A stretch of DNA of 64,000 bases from assembly GCA_017557635.1 (NCBI GenBank), contig JAFYYH010000008.1, positions 17,308 to 81,307 of the forward strand, given 5' to 3'. This stretch comes from Bacteroidaceae bacterium. Its GTDB lineage: Bacteria > Bacteroidota > Bacteroidia > Bacteroidales > Bacteroidaceae. Positions 28,303-36,978 of the stretch are shown here, piece by piece (the stretch's first letter is position 1; each line of letters begins with the position of its first letter). The notes below the pieces were generated by a model. That model saw only the letters and a list, made by a program, of their open reading frames with translations. It was not told the DNA's origin and searched no databases. Made by a program: the position numbers and the translations under genes.

Positions 28303-29058
28303 ATGTTAGCAAAGCGAATAATACCCTGTCTTGACATCTGCAAAGGACGCACCGTAAAGGGCACCAACTTTGTAAACCTGCGTGATGCGGGTGATCCTGT
28401 CGAGCTGGGAAAACTATACAGTGAGCAGGGTGCCGACGAACTGGTATTTCTGGACATCACAGCCTCGTTCGAGGAGAGAAAAACTTTTACAGATCTGGTT
28501 GAGCGCATAGCCGCCAACATATCAATCCCCTTCACCGTAGGCGGAGGCATTCATGAGCTCAAGGACGTGGAGCGACTGCTCAAGGCCGGAGCCGATAAGG
28601 TATCGGTCAACTCGGCCGCAATCAAGAACCCTAAGCTGATTGACGAGATAGCCCTCAACTTCGGCTCTCAGGTATGCGTGGCAGCCATTGACGCCAAGCA
28701 GACCGATGAGGGATGGCGCTGCTTCCTGAACGGAGGCCGCGTACCGACCGACCGCATGCTCTTTGAGTGGGCGCACGAGTGCTGCGAGCGCGGTGCCGGC
28801 GAGATACTCTTTACCAGCATGGATCATGACGGAGTAAAGCAGGGATTCGCCAATGAGGCCCTGAGACATCTTTCAGATGAGCTCAGCATACCAATCATTG
28901 CATCGGGCGGAGCAGGCGCCAAGGAGCATTTCCGCGATGCATTTTTAGAGGGTCACGCAGATGCCGCACTGGCTGCCAGCGTTTTTCACTTCGGTGAGAT
29001 ACCGATTCCCGAATTAAAACAGTACCTTTGCGACTTGAAAATTCCTATAAGATTATAA
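28303..29058 (+). CDS. hisF: Imidazole glycerol phosphate synthase, cyclase subunit
   Basis: Cyclase half of IGP synthase; uses HisH-derived ammonia to make IGP and AICAR. The 251 residues are standard. Catalytic Asp residues appear in [11 protein letters not shown] (Asp11) and in the [13 protein letters not shown] region; VGGGI and IASGGAGA bind phosphate. It is 3 bases after hisA. Confidence 0.97.
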   Translation: MLAKRIIPCLDICKGRTVKGTNFVNLRDAGDPVELGKLYSEQGADELVFLDITASFEERKTFTDLVERIAANISIPFTVGGGIHELKDVERLLKAGADKVSVNSAAIKNPKLIDEIALNFGSQVCVAAIDAKQTDEGWRCFLNGGRVPTDRMLFEWAHECCERGAGEILFTSMDHDGVKQGFANEALRHLSDELSIPIIASGGAGAKEHFRDAFLEGHADAALAASVFHFGEIPIPELKQYLCDLKIPIRL

Positions 29059-29070
29059 TTATACCATAAG

Positions 29071-29667
29071 ATGGATATTGATTTCGAAAAAATGGGCGGT
29101 CTTGTACCCGCAATCATCCAGGACAATGTAACACGCAAGGTCCTGATGTTAGGTTTCATGAACAAGGAGGCCTATGACAAGACCGTAGAGACCGGAAAAG
29201 TCACATTCTGGAGCCGCACCAGAAACTGCCTTTGGACCAAGGGCGAGACAAGCGGCAACTTCCTTAACGTCAAGGAGATCCTTCTTGACTGCGACAAGGA
29301 CACCCTGCTCATCAAGGCACGTCCCGAGGGCCCCGTATGCCATACAGGCGCCGATACATGCTGGAACGAGCAGAACAGCGTCGATCTGAACTTCCTCTCT
29401 TATCTGCAGGATTTCATTGACCGCCGCTTCAAGGAGATGCCCGAAGGCTCATACACCACATCACTCTTCAAGAGCGGCGTGAACCGTATGGCTCAGAAGG
29501 TCGGTGAAGAGGCTGTTGAGACCGTAATCGAGGCCACCAACGGTACTGACGACCGCCTGATTTATGAGGCATCGGACCTTATCTACCACCTCATTGTGCT
29601 GCTCACCTCTAAGGGACACCGCATTGAGGAACTGGCTGCCGAACTGGTAAAACGTCACAAAGAATAA
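29071..29667 (+). CDS. hisIE: Bifunctional PRA-CH / PRA-PH
   Basis: Fused phosphoribosyl-AMP cyclohydrolase and phosphoribosyl-ATP pyrophosphatase, steps two and three of histidine synthesis. The N-terminal half (about 1-110) has FWSRTRNCLWTKGETSGN and the metal-binding DCDKDTLL and CHTGADTCW. The C-terminal half carries the pyrophosphatase motif KVGEEAVETVIEA. 198 residues, usual for the fusion. ftsE begins at the next base after its stop. Confidence 0.97.
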   Translation: MDIDFEKMGGLVPAIIQDNVTRKVLMLGFMNKEAYDKTVETGKVTFWSRTRNCLWTKGETSGNFLNVKEILLDCDKDTLLIKARPEGPVCHTGADTCWNEQNSVDLNFLSYLQDFIDRRFKEMPEGSYTTSLFKSGVNRMAQKVGEEAVETVIEATNGTDDRLIYEASDLIYHLIVLLTSKGHRIEELAAELVKRHKE

Positions 29668-30402
29668 ATGGATATTATCGATTATCGCAACGTTGAGGTC
29701 CGCCAGGAGGATATGTTCGTCCTTGGCGACGTCACATTTACGGTACAGGAAGGTGATTTTGTCTATCTCATAGGCAAGGTAGGTTCCGGAAAGAGTTCGC
29801 TCTTCAAGACACTCTACTGTGAGATTGACGTACTCTGCCCCATGCCTGACAGCCATGCCATCGTGCTGGGCATGGACCTGATGGCCATCAAGAAGCGCCA
29901 GATTCCGCGTCTGCGCCGCCAGATGGGCATAGTATTTCAGGATTTCCAGTTGCTTACCGACCGCAACGTATTCGATAATCTGAGTTTCGTACTCAAATCC
30001 ACAGGCTGGAAAGACAAGAAACTCATACACCAGAAGATATTCCAGGTACTGGGACTGGTAGGCATGGACACCAAAGGCTACAAGATGCCGCATGAACTCT
30101 CCGGCGGAGAGCAGCAGCGTATCTGCATAGCCCGTGCCCTGCTCAATGACCCCAAACTGATACTGGCCGATGAGCCCACCGGCAATCTGGACCCCGAGAC
30201 AGGCCACCAGATCATGGAGATTCTCCACAAAGTGGGACAGAGCGGCACCACCATCCTGATGATCACCCACAACCTGCAATGGATCCAGGAGTTCCCCGGA
30301 CGCGTATTCAAGTGCCAGGGACGCAAGCTGCTGGTCGATGCAGACCCCACGGTATCACAGCAGGATGATGACGACAATGTAGAACAACCCGAAAAACAAT
30401 AA
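29668..30402 (+). CDS. ftsE: FtsE-like cell-division ABC ATPase
   Basis: Cytoplasmic ATPase that pairs with the membrane protein FtsX to regulate peptidoglycan hydrolysis at the division site. The 244 residues have Walker [10 protein letters not shown] (about 38-46), Q-loop QDFQLL, signature LSGGEQQR, Walker [13 protein letters not shown] and the H-loop MITHN. A charged tail ([15 protein letters not shown]) follows. It is wedged between hisIE and lysC with no ftsX beside it; this his-ftsE-lys order is, from recollection, shared by Bacteroides. Another ABC role is possible but the motif spacing fits FtsE. Confidence 0.87.
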   Translation: MDIIDYRNVEVRQEDMFVLGDVTFTVQEGDFVYLIGKVGSGKSSLFKTLYCEIDVLCPMPDSHAIVLGMDLMAIKKRQIPRLRRQMGIVFQDFQLLTDRNVFDNLSFVLKSTGWKDKKLIHQKIFQVLGLVGMDTKGYKMPHELSGGEQQRICIARALLNDPKLILADEPTGNLDPETGHQIMEILHKVGQSGTTILMITHNLQWIQEFPGRVFKCQGRKLLVDADPTVSQQDDDDNVEQPEKQ

Positions 30403-30406
30403 TAAC

Positions 30407-31729
30407 ATGAAAGTATTGAAATTCGGCGGAACATCAGTAGGAACTCCGCAGCGAATGAAAGAAGTGAGCCGCCTGGTCACAGAAGACGGACAGCAGAAAC
30501 TGGTAGTCCTTTCAGCCATGTCAGGCACAACCAACTCACTGGTAGAGATTGCCCAATACCTTTACGGAGGCAATAAGGCAGGTGCAGACGATGTTATCAA
30601 CCGTCTGCGTGCCAAGTACTACGCCCATGTACCCGAGCTCCTGGACAAGAAGGAGAATCAGGATGAGTTGCAGAAGTTCCTCGAGGAGAAGTTCAACTAT
30701 CTCCAGTCATTCTACATTGACGGTTTCTCAGAGAAAGAAGAGAAGATAATACTTGCTCAGGGCGAGCTTATCTCAACATATATGGTCACCTGCTACCTCA
30801 AGGAGCAGGGAATCAAGGCCGCATTGCTGCCGGCACTTGACTTCATGAAGACCAACGCCGATGCCGAGCCCGACATGCAGTTCATCTCAGAGAAGGCATC
30901 AGCACAGCTCAAAGCCGTTCCCGGCATGCAGATCTATATCACCCAGGGCTTTATCTGCCGCAACTATCAGGGTGACATCGACAACCTGCAGCGCGGAGGC
31001 AGCGACTACACCGCATCAATCCTTGGCGCAGCCATCAAGGCCGATGAGATCCAGATCTGGACCGATATCGACGGCATGCACAACAACGATCCCCGTGTAG
31101 TTGACAAGACCCAGCCCGTACGCCACCTCCACTTTGAGGAGGCAGCCGAGTTGGCATACTTCGGAGCCAAGATACTCCACCCCACCTGCATTCAGCCTGC
31201 CAAGGCAGCCAACATACCCGTACGTCTGCTCAACACCATGGAGCCCACCGCTCCCGGCACACTGATCGACAACCGCTCAGAGCCAGGCCGTATAGCAGCC
31301 GTAGCAGCCAAGGACAAGATCACCGCAATCAAGATCAAGTCAAGCCGAATGCTGCTGGCACACGGTTTCCTCAAGAAGGTATTCGAGGTGTTTGAGACCT
31401 ACCGCACATCAATCGATATGATCTGCACATCAGAGGTTGGTGTTTCAATGTCAATAGACAACACCAAGCATCTGGAGGAGATTGTAGCCGAGCTCAAGAA
31501 ATACGGCACCGTAACCGTTGATAACGGAATGTGCATAGTATGCGTAGTAGGTGACATGGTATGGGAGAACCTGGGATTCGAGTCACGCGCCATGGATGCT
31601 CTGTCCGATATCCCCGTACGTATGATCTCATACGGCGGAAGCAACTACAACATCTCATTCCTGATCAAGGAGAGTGATAAGAAAGCTGCCCTGCAGCGTT
31701 TGAGCGACGTACTCTTCAACAACAAGTAA
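30407..31729 (+). CDS. lysC: Aspartate kinase
   Basis: First step of the aspartate pathway to lysine, threonine and methionine: phosphorylation of aspartate. The 440 residues have the N-terminal kinase domain ([38 protein letters not shown]) and a C-terminal ACT pair (about 300-440; [15 protein letters not shown]) for allosteric feedback. It is a monofunctional kinase without a homoserine dehydrogenase part. It lies directly upstream of lysA, which suits lysine-responsive control. Confidence 0.96.
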   Translation: MKVLKFGGTSVGTPQRMKEVSRLVTEDGQQKLVVLSAMSGTTNSLVEIAQYLYGGNKAGADDVINRLRAKYYAHVPELLDKKENQDELQKFLEEKFNYLQSFYIDGFSEKEEKIILAQGELISTYMVTCYLKEQGIKAALLPALDFMKTNADAEPDMQFISEKASAQLKAVPGMQIYITQGFICRNYQGDIDNLQRGGSDYTASILGAAIKADEIQIWTDIDGMHNNDPRVVDKTQPVRHLHFEEAAELAYFGAKILHPTCIQPAKAANIPVRLLNTMEPTAPGTLIDNRSEPGRIAAVAAKDKITAIKIKSSRMLLAHGFLKKVFEVFETYRTSIDMICTSEVGVSMSIDNTKHLEEIVAELKKYGTVTVDNGMCIVCVVGDMVWENLGFESRAMDALSDIPVRMISYGGSNYNISFLIKESDKKAALQRLSDVLFNNK

Positions 31730-31731
31730 AG

Positions 31732-32850
31732 ATGCGTACACCATACTACCAGTATGACCTGGGGATACTTCAAGCTACCCTCAAGTCAATAGAAGAATGC
31801 GTGGGAGGCAACCCTGACTGGCACGTGCATTATGCCATCAAGGCAAACGCCAATCCCCTGCTGCTCAAGCACATCAACGAATATGGTCTGGGAATCGACT
31901 GTGTAAGCGGCGGTGAGATCCAAACTGCCCTGGATAACGGTTTCCCCGCATCCTCAATAGTATTCGCCGGAGTCGGCAAGGCCGATTGGGAGATTGACCT
32001 GGCACTTAATGCCGGCATTGCCTGCTTCAACGTAGAGTCCGAGGCCGAACTCGACGTCATCGCCGAGCGTTGCGCCGCTCTTGGCAAGACCGCCCGCATT
32101 GCTCTGCGCGTCAATCCCGACGTCGATGCACACACCCACAAGAACATAACCACAGGAAAGGCAGAGAACAAGTTCGGCATCGAGATACCCATGCTCCTGC
32201 CCATCATCCGGAAGGCTCAGCAGAACCCCAGCTTTGTATTTGAGGGCCTTCATTTCCACATAGGCTCACAGATACTTGACATGGAGCCGTTCCATATGCT
32301 CTGCCAGAAGGCAAATGACCTGCAGGATATGCTTGAGAAAGAGGGAATCAAGCTCAACAGCATCAATGTAGGCGGCGGCCTGGGTGTTGATTATGTCAAC
32401 CCTGAGCAGAATCCCGTTCCAAACTTCAGGGAGTACTTTGATATCTTCCGTAATGAACTTAAACTTCGTCCCGGACAGCAGCTCCACTTTGAGCTGGGCC
32501 GTGCCGTTGTTGCTCAGTGCGGACGTCTTGTCACCAAGGTGCTCTACGTAAAACAGGGAACAATAAAGAAGTTCGCCATTGTTGATGCCGGATTCACCGA
32601 ACTCATCCGCCCCGCCCTTTACGGAGCACATCACAAGATCGTGAACCTGACCTCAAACGGCCCGCTCCAGAAGTATGACGTGGTTGGTCCCATCTGCGAA
32701 TCATCGGACATATTCGGAAAAGACGAAATGCTACCGGAGGTTCACCGCGGTGACCTGATAGCACTCATGTCTGCCGGAGCGTATGGCGAAGCAATGTCTT
32801 CACAGTACAATTGCCGTCCGCTTCCTCCGACCGAAGCAGGTAAGTTCTGA
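31732..32850 (+). CDS. lysA: Diaminopimelate decarboxylase
   Basis: Last step of lysine synthesis, PLP-dependent decarboxylation of meso-DAP. The 372 residues form the alanine-racemase-like barrel and beta domain. The cofactor lysine is in HYAIKANANP (near residue 38), the phosphate site in NVGGGLGVDY, and the active-site cysteine in GPICESSDIF. It starts 2 bases after lysC. Its stop abuts the stop of the convergent gene with no spacer. Confidence 0.96.
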   Translation: MRTPYYQYDLGILQATLKSIEECVGGNPDWHVHYAIKANANPLLLKHINEYGLGIDCVSGGEIQTALDNGFPASSIVFAGVGKADWEIDLALNAGIACFNVESEAELDVIAERCAALGKTARIALRVNPDVDAHTHKNITTGKAENKFGIEIPMLLPIIRKAQQNPSFVFEGLHFHIGSQILDMEPFHMLCQKANDLQDMLEKEGIKLNSINVGGGLGVDYVNPEQNPVPNFREYFDIFRNELKLRPGQQLHFELGRAVVAQCGRLVTKVLYVKQGTIKKFAIVDAGFTELIRPALYGAHHKIVNLTSNGPLQKYDVVGPICESSDIFGKDEMLPEVHRGDLIALMSAGAYGEAMSSQYNCRPLPPTEAGKF

Positions 32851-33915
32851 TCAGAACTTCCAGAGAATTCCTACTGATACCGGGAAGTCCCAGTAAAGCT
32901 GGCTGACATCGCCCTCAGTGTGTTCAAAAATACCGGCACCGCCGCTAATGTCGAATGCCAGGTTTTTGGTCAGGAATATGTCATATCCCAACTGGCAGGT
33001 AAAGAAATTCTCCGAGTGACGGCTTGTGGCAGGTTTTGCGTGGAATGAGAGGGAGAATGCCCCTAAGTCCAGTCCTGCACCAAGGCTCCATGTGAATCCG
33101 GGATTAAACACGCCCTGTTCAAACAGCGAGCCGGTGGTATAGCCTAAATCGCCCATCAGGGAGATACCGCCGCGGTTGCCCAAACGGCATTTGAACTGAA
33201 TGACATCACGCATGTTTCCGGTCTGGGTAAAGAATTGCATCTGAGGAGAGAGAGAGACGTATGGAAACCTGTCGTCGGGTACGTTCCAGTTCTTGGCAAC
33301 GCCAATTATCATTCCGGCCGATGCCGCCGCAACGACTGCTGCACCGATAAGAAGCGACTCATCATCAACCTTGGTCAGGTCCAGATCAGACGGTTTGGAA
33401 CGGCTCGGAGTACTATGAGACTTGCTGTAACGGCTTGAATTGGAAGGAGTCCAGTTATCATAGTGACGGCCGTCATAGTAACGTGCGCGGTGAGTCACAT
33501 CAAACCAGAACAGGTCGTGGTAGAAGTCGAACAGGTCAACCAGCAGCATGGCCAGTACGGGGTCATCGGGATCACTGGTTGAATACTTGTTTCCTTCGGC
33601 ATCCATGGCACTGTAAACAATATTGTCTACAACCACCTCCTTTACAGGCTTGTCCACCGGAACCGGATCATGCAATTCGGCAACGGTGTCGGGCATGAAC
33701 AGGTCATACATCACGGACTTGCTCTTGTCCTTATATATAAAATGGAACTGTGCGGTAATTTCGGCCGGTGAGTTCTTGTACATAGTCAGATAACCGTTAC
33801 CATCCTCGGCCTCGACCACTTCACCCCACACCAGCATATTCTGCTTATTCTTCTTTGCGTCCACAGTTGCGAACGGCAGCACGATGGCAAGCATCAAAAA
33901 CAACAACTTTTTCAT
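32851..33915 (-). CDS. Secreted protein of unknown function, barrel-like C-terminus
   Basis: I do not recognise this 354-residue protein. It has a signal peptide (MKKLLFLMLAIVLPFATVDA). A Ser-rich linker around residues 155-180 precedes a small-residue hydrophobic segment (LLIGAAVVAAASAGMIIGVA). The last 140 residues are alternating strands (FKCRLGNRGGISLMGDLGYT, SLGAGLDLGAFSLSF) that end in a C-terminal Phe, suggesting an outer-membrane barrel or membrane-associated beta domain. A TATCTTCG element at 33947-33940 may be its promoter. It converges with lysA, and the two stop codons form a palindrome. Confidence 0.72.
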   Translation of the reverse strand: MKKLLFLMLAIVLPFATVDAKKNKQNMLVWGEVVEAEDGNGYLTMYKNSPAEITAQFHFIYKDKSKSVMYDLFMPDTVAELHDPVPVDKPVKEVVVDNIVYSAMDAEGNKYSTSDPDDPVLAMLLVDLFDFYHDLFWFDVTHRARYYDGRHYDNWTPSNSSRYSKSHSTPSRSKPSDLDLTKVDDESLLIGAAVVAAASAGMIIGVAKNWNVPDDRFPYVSLSPQMQFFTQTGNMRDVIQFKCRLGNRGGISLMGDLGYTTGSLFEQGVFNPGFTWSLGAGLDLGAFSLSFHAKPATSRHSENFFTCQLGYDIFLTKNLAFDISGGAGIFEHTEGDVSQLYWDFPVSVGILWKF

Positions 33916-33939
33916 AAGTGTTTCGGTTTATATCCGGTG

Positions 33940-33947
33940 CGAAGATA
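33940..33947 (-). promoter_or_regulatory. Candidate -7 element (TATCTTCG variant)
   Basis: TATCTTCG on the minus strand, 24 bases before the ATG of the secreted unknown gene. One base from TAnnTTTG; no -33 box recognised. Confidence 0.4.
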
Positions 33948-34021
33948 TAGAGGATAGTTTACCCGTGTAAGGTAATTTCCCTAAAAGATTCGGGGAAAAA
34001 CCCTATTCTTGGAAAAACACG

Positions 34022-34029
34022 TATTTTTG
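34022..34029 (+). promoter_or_regulatory. Promoter -7 element very close to start codon
   Basis: TATTTTTG matches TAnnTTTG and ends only 7 bases before ATG 34037. With a start site about 4 bases downstream, the mRNA would have almost no leader. Confidence 0.45.
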
Positions 34030-34036
34030 CAGGGTG

Positions 34037-34744
34037 ATGAGATACGTTACGGAATTCATTTCAGTTCTGTTGTGTGCACCCCTGTGCGCCCAGCCGCAGG
34101 CTACCGAAAACCTGCAGGGCAACGTGTCTTATTATGAAGAGACCACTTTCAACCTCTGGAGCATACGTCTGAACTCCGGCGATGCAGACGATGCCGGCCA
34201 GACCGTTCAGCAGATAAAGCGTCCGGAAAGCGTAACATGCCATGAGTTCGATGCCCGCGGACATGAAATCTCCTCCACCAGATATGTCCAGCGTGACGCG
34301 AATGTGGGCAGTCTGGGACGTGACGAGGATGGAAACATCAACTTCATTGCCAATGAAATAAGGCGTGAGGTCCCCGATACCAGGACGGTAATGGAATATG
34401 ACGGTCAGGGAAAACTGACGTCACGCAAGACCTGGAGTTACAATCTGGGGGACAGCACACTGGTCGATACTGAAACCGGCAGCACTTACAAATACGACTC
34501 AGACAATTATCTGGTCCGATACACGGACCGCGACGGAATGACCGTCAAGTACTTCTACAATGAACGCGGCAACCTGATCAGACAGACCTCCGAGTGGAAG
34601 GACGGAGGTGTCCTGAACATAGTCTTTGAAGGCTTTGAATATGATGACTACGGGAACTGGACACGGTGTCTGAGGAAAGTAAAAGACCCGGGGCAGCCCC
34701 CCAGATCTGTCAAAGTCATCGAACGGAAATACACCTACCGCTAA
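34037..34744 (+). CDS. Secreted YD/RHS-like repeat protein
   Basis: A 235-residue exported protein (hydrophobic signal MRYVTEFISVLLCAPLCAQ). Residues about 110-225 have short beta-hairpin repeats reminiscent of YD/RHS repeats: VMEYDGQGKLTSR, YKYDSDNYLVRYTDRDGM, KYFYNERGNLIRQ, FEYDDYGNWTRCL. Such repeats form an elongated beta sheet or shell and occur in surface and toxin-delivery proteins, but at this length no toxin domain is present. A GTG one codon upstream is an alternative start. It is a single gene ahead of the TPR-AraC regulator. Confidence 0.7.
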   Translation: MRYVTEFISVLLCAPLCAQPQATENLQGNVSYYEETTFNLWSIRLNSGDADDAGQTVQQIKRPESVTCHEFDARGHEISSTRYVQRDANVGSLGRDEDGNINFIANEIRREVPDTRTVMEYDGQGKLTSRKTWSYNLGDSTLVDTETGSTYKYDSDNYLVRYTDRDGMTVKYFYNERGNLIRQTSEWKDGGVLNIVFEGFEYDDYGNWTRCLRKVKDPGQPPRSVKVIERKYTYR

Positions 34745-34804
34745 CTTTCCCATTGCCCCGGTTACGAAGATGAATAATCTTTTCAGTTTATTGTGCATTT
34801 TTAT

Positions 34805-34812
34805 TATCTTTG
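34805..34812 (+). promoter_or_regulatory. Promoter -7 element for TPR-AraC regulator
   Basis: TATCTTTG, exact to TAnnTTTG, 39 bases before the regulator ATG at 34852. The -33 region is poor. Confidence 0.5.
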
Positions 34813-34851
34813 CGATGCTTAAAAAAACTGACCGATAGTTCATTTCCGTAA

Positions 34852-36564
34852 ATGCTAAGAATAATAAAGGACGCTTGGATTGTGCCATTACTATGGTTTG
34901 CTGTGACAGTAAGCTGCTCGGACAATCCCCAGAAATCAGAACCCGTTTCATCGGATCTCAAAACAATTTACACAGAAGGTGCTGCCATGAGCCGCCACCG
35001 CACCGATCCGGAGCGCGCGCTCATAATGATTGATTCAGCCGTAACCGTAGGTAACATAACAGCGGCAAGGGGTGAATATCTCAAAGCCGTAACCTATTAC
35101 GGCGGTTTACATGACTTGAAGGAATCAAAACGCATCTGCCTGGATTTCGCAAACAGTCCCCAGGCCGGCTCCGACAGCCTCACCCTTCAACGCATTTATG
35201 ACCTGCTGGCAACAATAGAATACAACAACGGCAATGATGTGCAGCTGATTCAGTACGCCACCGAGGCTTCGCGTCTGGCACACGCCCTGGATATGCCTGA
35301 CGAGGTTGGTGATATGGCGGGAATGATTGCCCGTTCCATGGCACGTACCGGCCAGGTTCAGGAGGGAATTGCAAAACTCAAGGAGACCATTGACGAACTC
35401 ATAAAGCTGGATACATATCCCGGAGTCAACGCATTCCATTCGGTAACCAAGCAGCTCCAGCATATCTATGTTGAGAATGATATGTTCCAGGAGATGGTTG
35501 ACCTGAGTATTCTTGCGCTTAACCGTATTGAGGAGTTTGAAAAGAACACGGAACGTTTCGGCGGAATGGACGACGATTACGATCCGTCCGACTTCATTGA
35601 TTTCGCAAAAGGACAGACACTGGCATTCCGTACTGTCGCATATGCCCGCATGGGACTGAGAGCGGAGGCTAAACGTTCCGAGGCTCAGATGCGTCTCACT
35701 GACTGGAGCAAGACACCTGACTGCGAGAATATGATGAGCACTGCATATCTGCACCTTGGCGAATGGGACAAATTCGAGAAGGCCATGGATATAATAGACG
35801 CCATGATCAGGGACACCATAAGCAGCAACTTTGTCACTGCGCTGGAGATACGTCTGGTAGGTGCACTGGAGCGTCATGACAAAGCCCAGGCCTTTGACTA
35901 TCTGCAGCGCGCATACATCATAAAGGATTCCATAGCCAACCGCAACACACGCCAGCAGATGGCCGAACTCGCCACCGCATATCACCTTCAGGAAGAAACT
36001 CTGGCCCACCAGCAGGATATCCTGGCCCGCGAGAAAGCTGAATCCAAGGCTCATCTGTATCTGGTAATAGGATTGAGCGTTGTACTGTTCTGTCTCTTCT
36101 TCAGTTACAAATGGAGAGAGACGCTCATCAAGAACCGCAAACTCTACGAACTCATAAACAGTCAGCCGCAGAACACCCAGCCGGAAACTGTCTCTGAGTC
36201 CGATAACTACGCACCCGAATCCAAGGAGATGGCCCTTTACAACAGGATATGCAATCTTATGTCAACTGACAGGCTCTACTCCAATCCTGACATGACACGC
36301 AGTGACCTGGCCGGAAAACTTGCCACAAACGAGCACTACATAGCAGATGCCATACGTGAAGGCTCCGGCGGAAAGACATTCCTGCAGTACGTGAACATGT
36401 ACCGTCTGAACAGTGCAACCACAATGCTTGCCCAGACAGACGATCCAATAGAGCAGATTGCACTGGCTACAGGTTTCAGCAACCGCCGTACATTCAACCG
36501 AATTTTCTTTAATGAATACGGAATGTCACCGACCGACTTCCGCAGAGCAGCCAAATCGTCATAA
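34852..36564 (+). CDS. Membrane-spanning TPR sensor with C-terminal AraC domain
   Basis: A 570-residue one-protein signal transducer. The N-terminus is a signal with a lipobox-like VTVSC (Cys near 23). Residues about 35-390 are helical repeats of TPR character (ARGEYLKAVTYYGGLHDL, LLATIEYNNGNDVQLIQYATEA). One hydrophobic helix, LVIGLSVVLFCLFFSY (about 402-418), is followed by basic residues, placing the C-terminus in the cytoplasm. Residues about 459-565 form an AraC/XylS helix-turn-helix pair (MTRSDLAGKLATNEHYIADAI; IEQIALATGFSNRRTFNRIF). The periplasmic part is inferred to sense an unknown cue. The next genes, a small membrane protein and a giant surface protein on the same strand, are the obvious candidate targets. 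Confidence 0.85.
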   Translation: MLRIIKDAWIVPLLWFAVTVSCSDNPQKSEPVSSDLKTIYTEGAAMSRHRTDPERALIMIDSAVTVGNITAARGEYLKAVTYYGGLHDLKESKRICLDFANSPQAGSDSLTLQRIYDLLATIEYNNGNDVQLIQYATEASRLAHALDMPDEVGDMAGMIARSMARTGQVQEGIAKLKETIDELIKLDTYPGVNAFHSVTKQLQHIYVENDMFQEMVDLSILALNRIEEFEKNTERFGGMDDDYDPSDFIDFAKGQTLAFRTVAYARMGLRAEAKRSEAQMRLTDWSKTPDCENMMSTAYLHLGEWDKFEKAMDIIDAMIRDTISSNFVTALEIRLVGALERHDKAQAFDYLQRAYIIKDSIANRNTRQQMAELATAYHLQEETLAHQQDILAREKAESKAHLYLVIGLSVVLFCLFFSYKWRETLIKNRKLYELINSQPQNTQPETVSESDNYAPESKEMALYNRICNLMSTDRLYSNPDMTRSDLAGKLATNEHYIADAIREGSGGKTFLQYVNMYRLNSATTMLAQTDDPIEQIALATGFSNRRTFNRIFFNEYGMSPTDFRRAAKSS

Positions 36565-36691
36565 TGCAAGCATTTTGCATATTTATAAGCAATCCGGATA
36601 TTTCTCCGGAATTGACCTATTAATTTCCTGTTCTGTCCTATGCTTGCTTATTATATTATGTCTATTTGCAGTGTCATATTGATTCACCTTA

Positions 36692-36901
36692 ATGAACACC
36701 GGAATTCCGTTCATAGTATCGGTCGCAATAGCCGCTACGCTGGTCAGCATCATCATAATACTGGCCATAGCGTTTCTATATTACCGATGGCGCTGCAAGG
36801 AACTTGTAGCGGGATTCGCCAAGTTCATCAAGGAAAATGCCCTGCTTCACAAACAGATGGACGAAATGAGAAAACAGCTTGAAAGCAAGGCGAATCAATA
36901 G
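36692..36901 (+). CDS. Small membrane protein with coiled-coil tail
   Basis: A 69-residue protein. Residues about 6-31 form one long transmembrane helix (FIVSVAIAATLVSIIIILAI), followed by basic residues and a charged amphipathic helix (about 40-67; FIKENALLHKQMDEMRKQLE) with heptad-like spacing. N-out, C-in topology is likely. Function unknown. It stands between the TPR-AraC regulator (127 bases upstream) and the giant LamG gene (77 bases downstream), so it may belong to the same cassette. Confidence 0.72.
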   Translation: MNTGIPFIVSVAIAATLVSIIIILAIAFLYYRWRCKELVAGFAKFIKENALLHKQMDEMRKQLESKANQ

Positions 36902-36978
36902 TCCCTATTTACACTTCCAGACAATAATAGTCCGAATACAAATAATAGTTCTTAATAACCTAATCAATCAGCAAACAA

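Noticed and set aside
29461-30279. A 272-codon open frame opposite hisIE/ftsE
   Set aside because: Crosses two well-defined genes on the other strand and shows no domain.
35125-36054. A 309-codon open frame opposite the TPR-AraC gene
   Set aside because: Antisense shadow; the plus-strand frame has signal, helix and AraC motifs in order.
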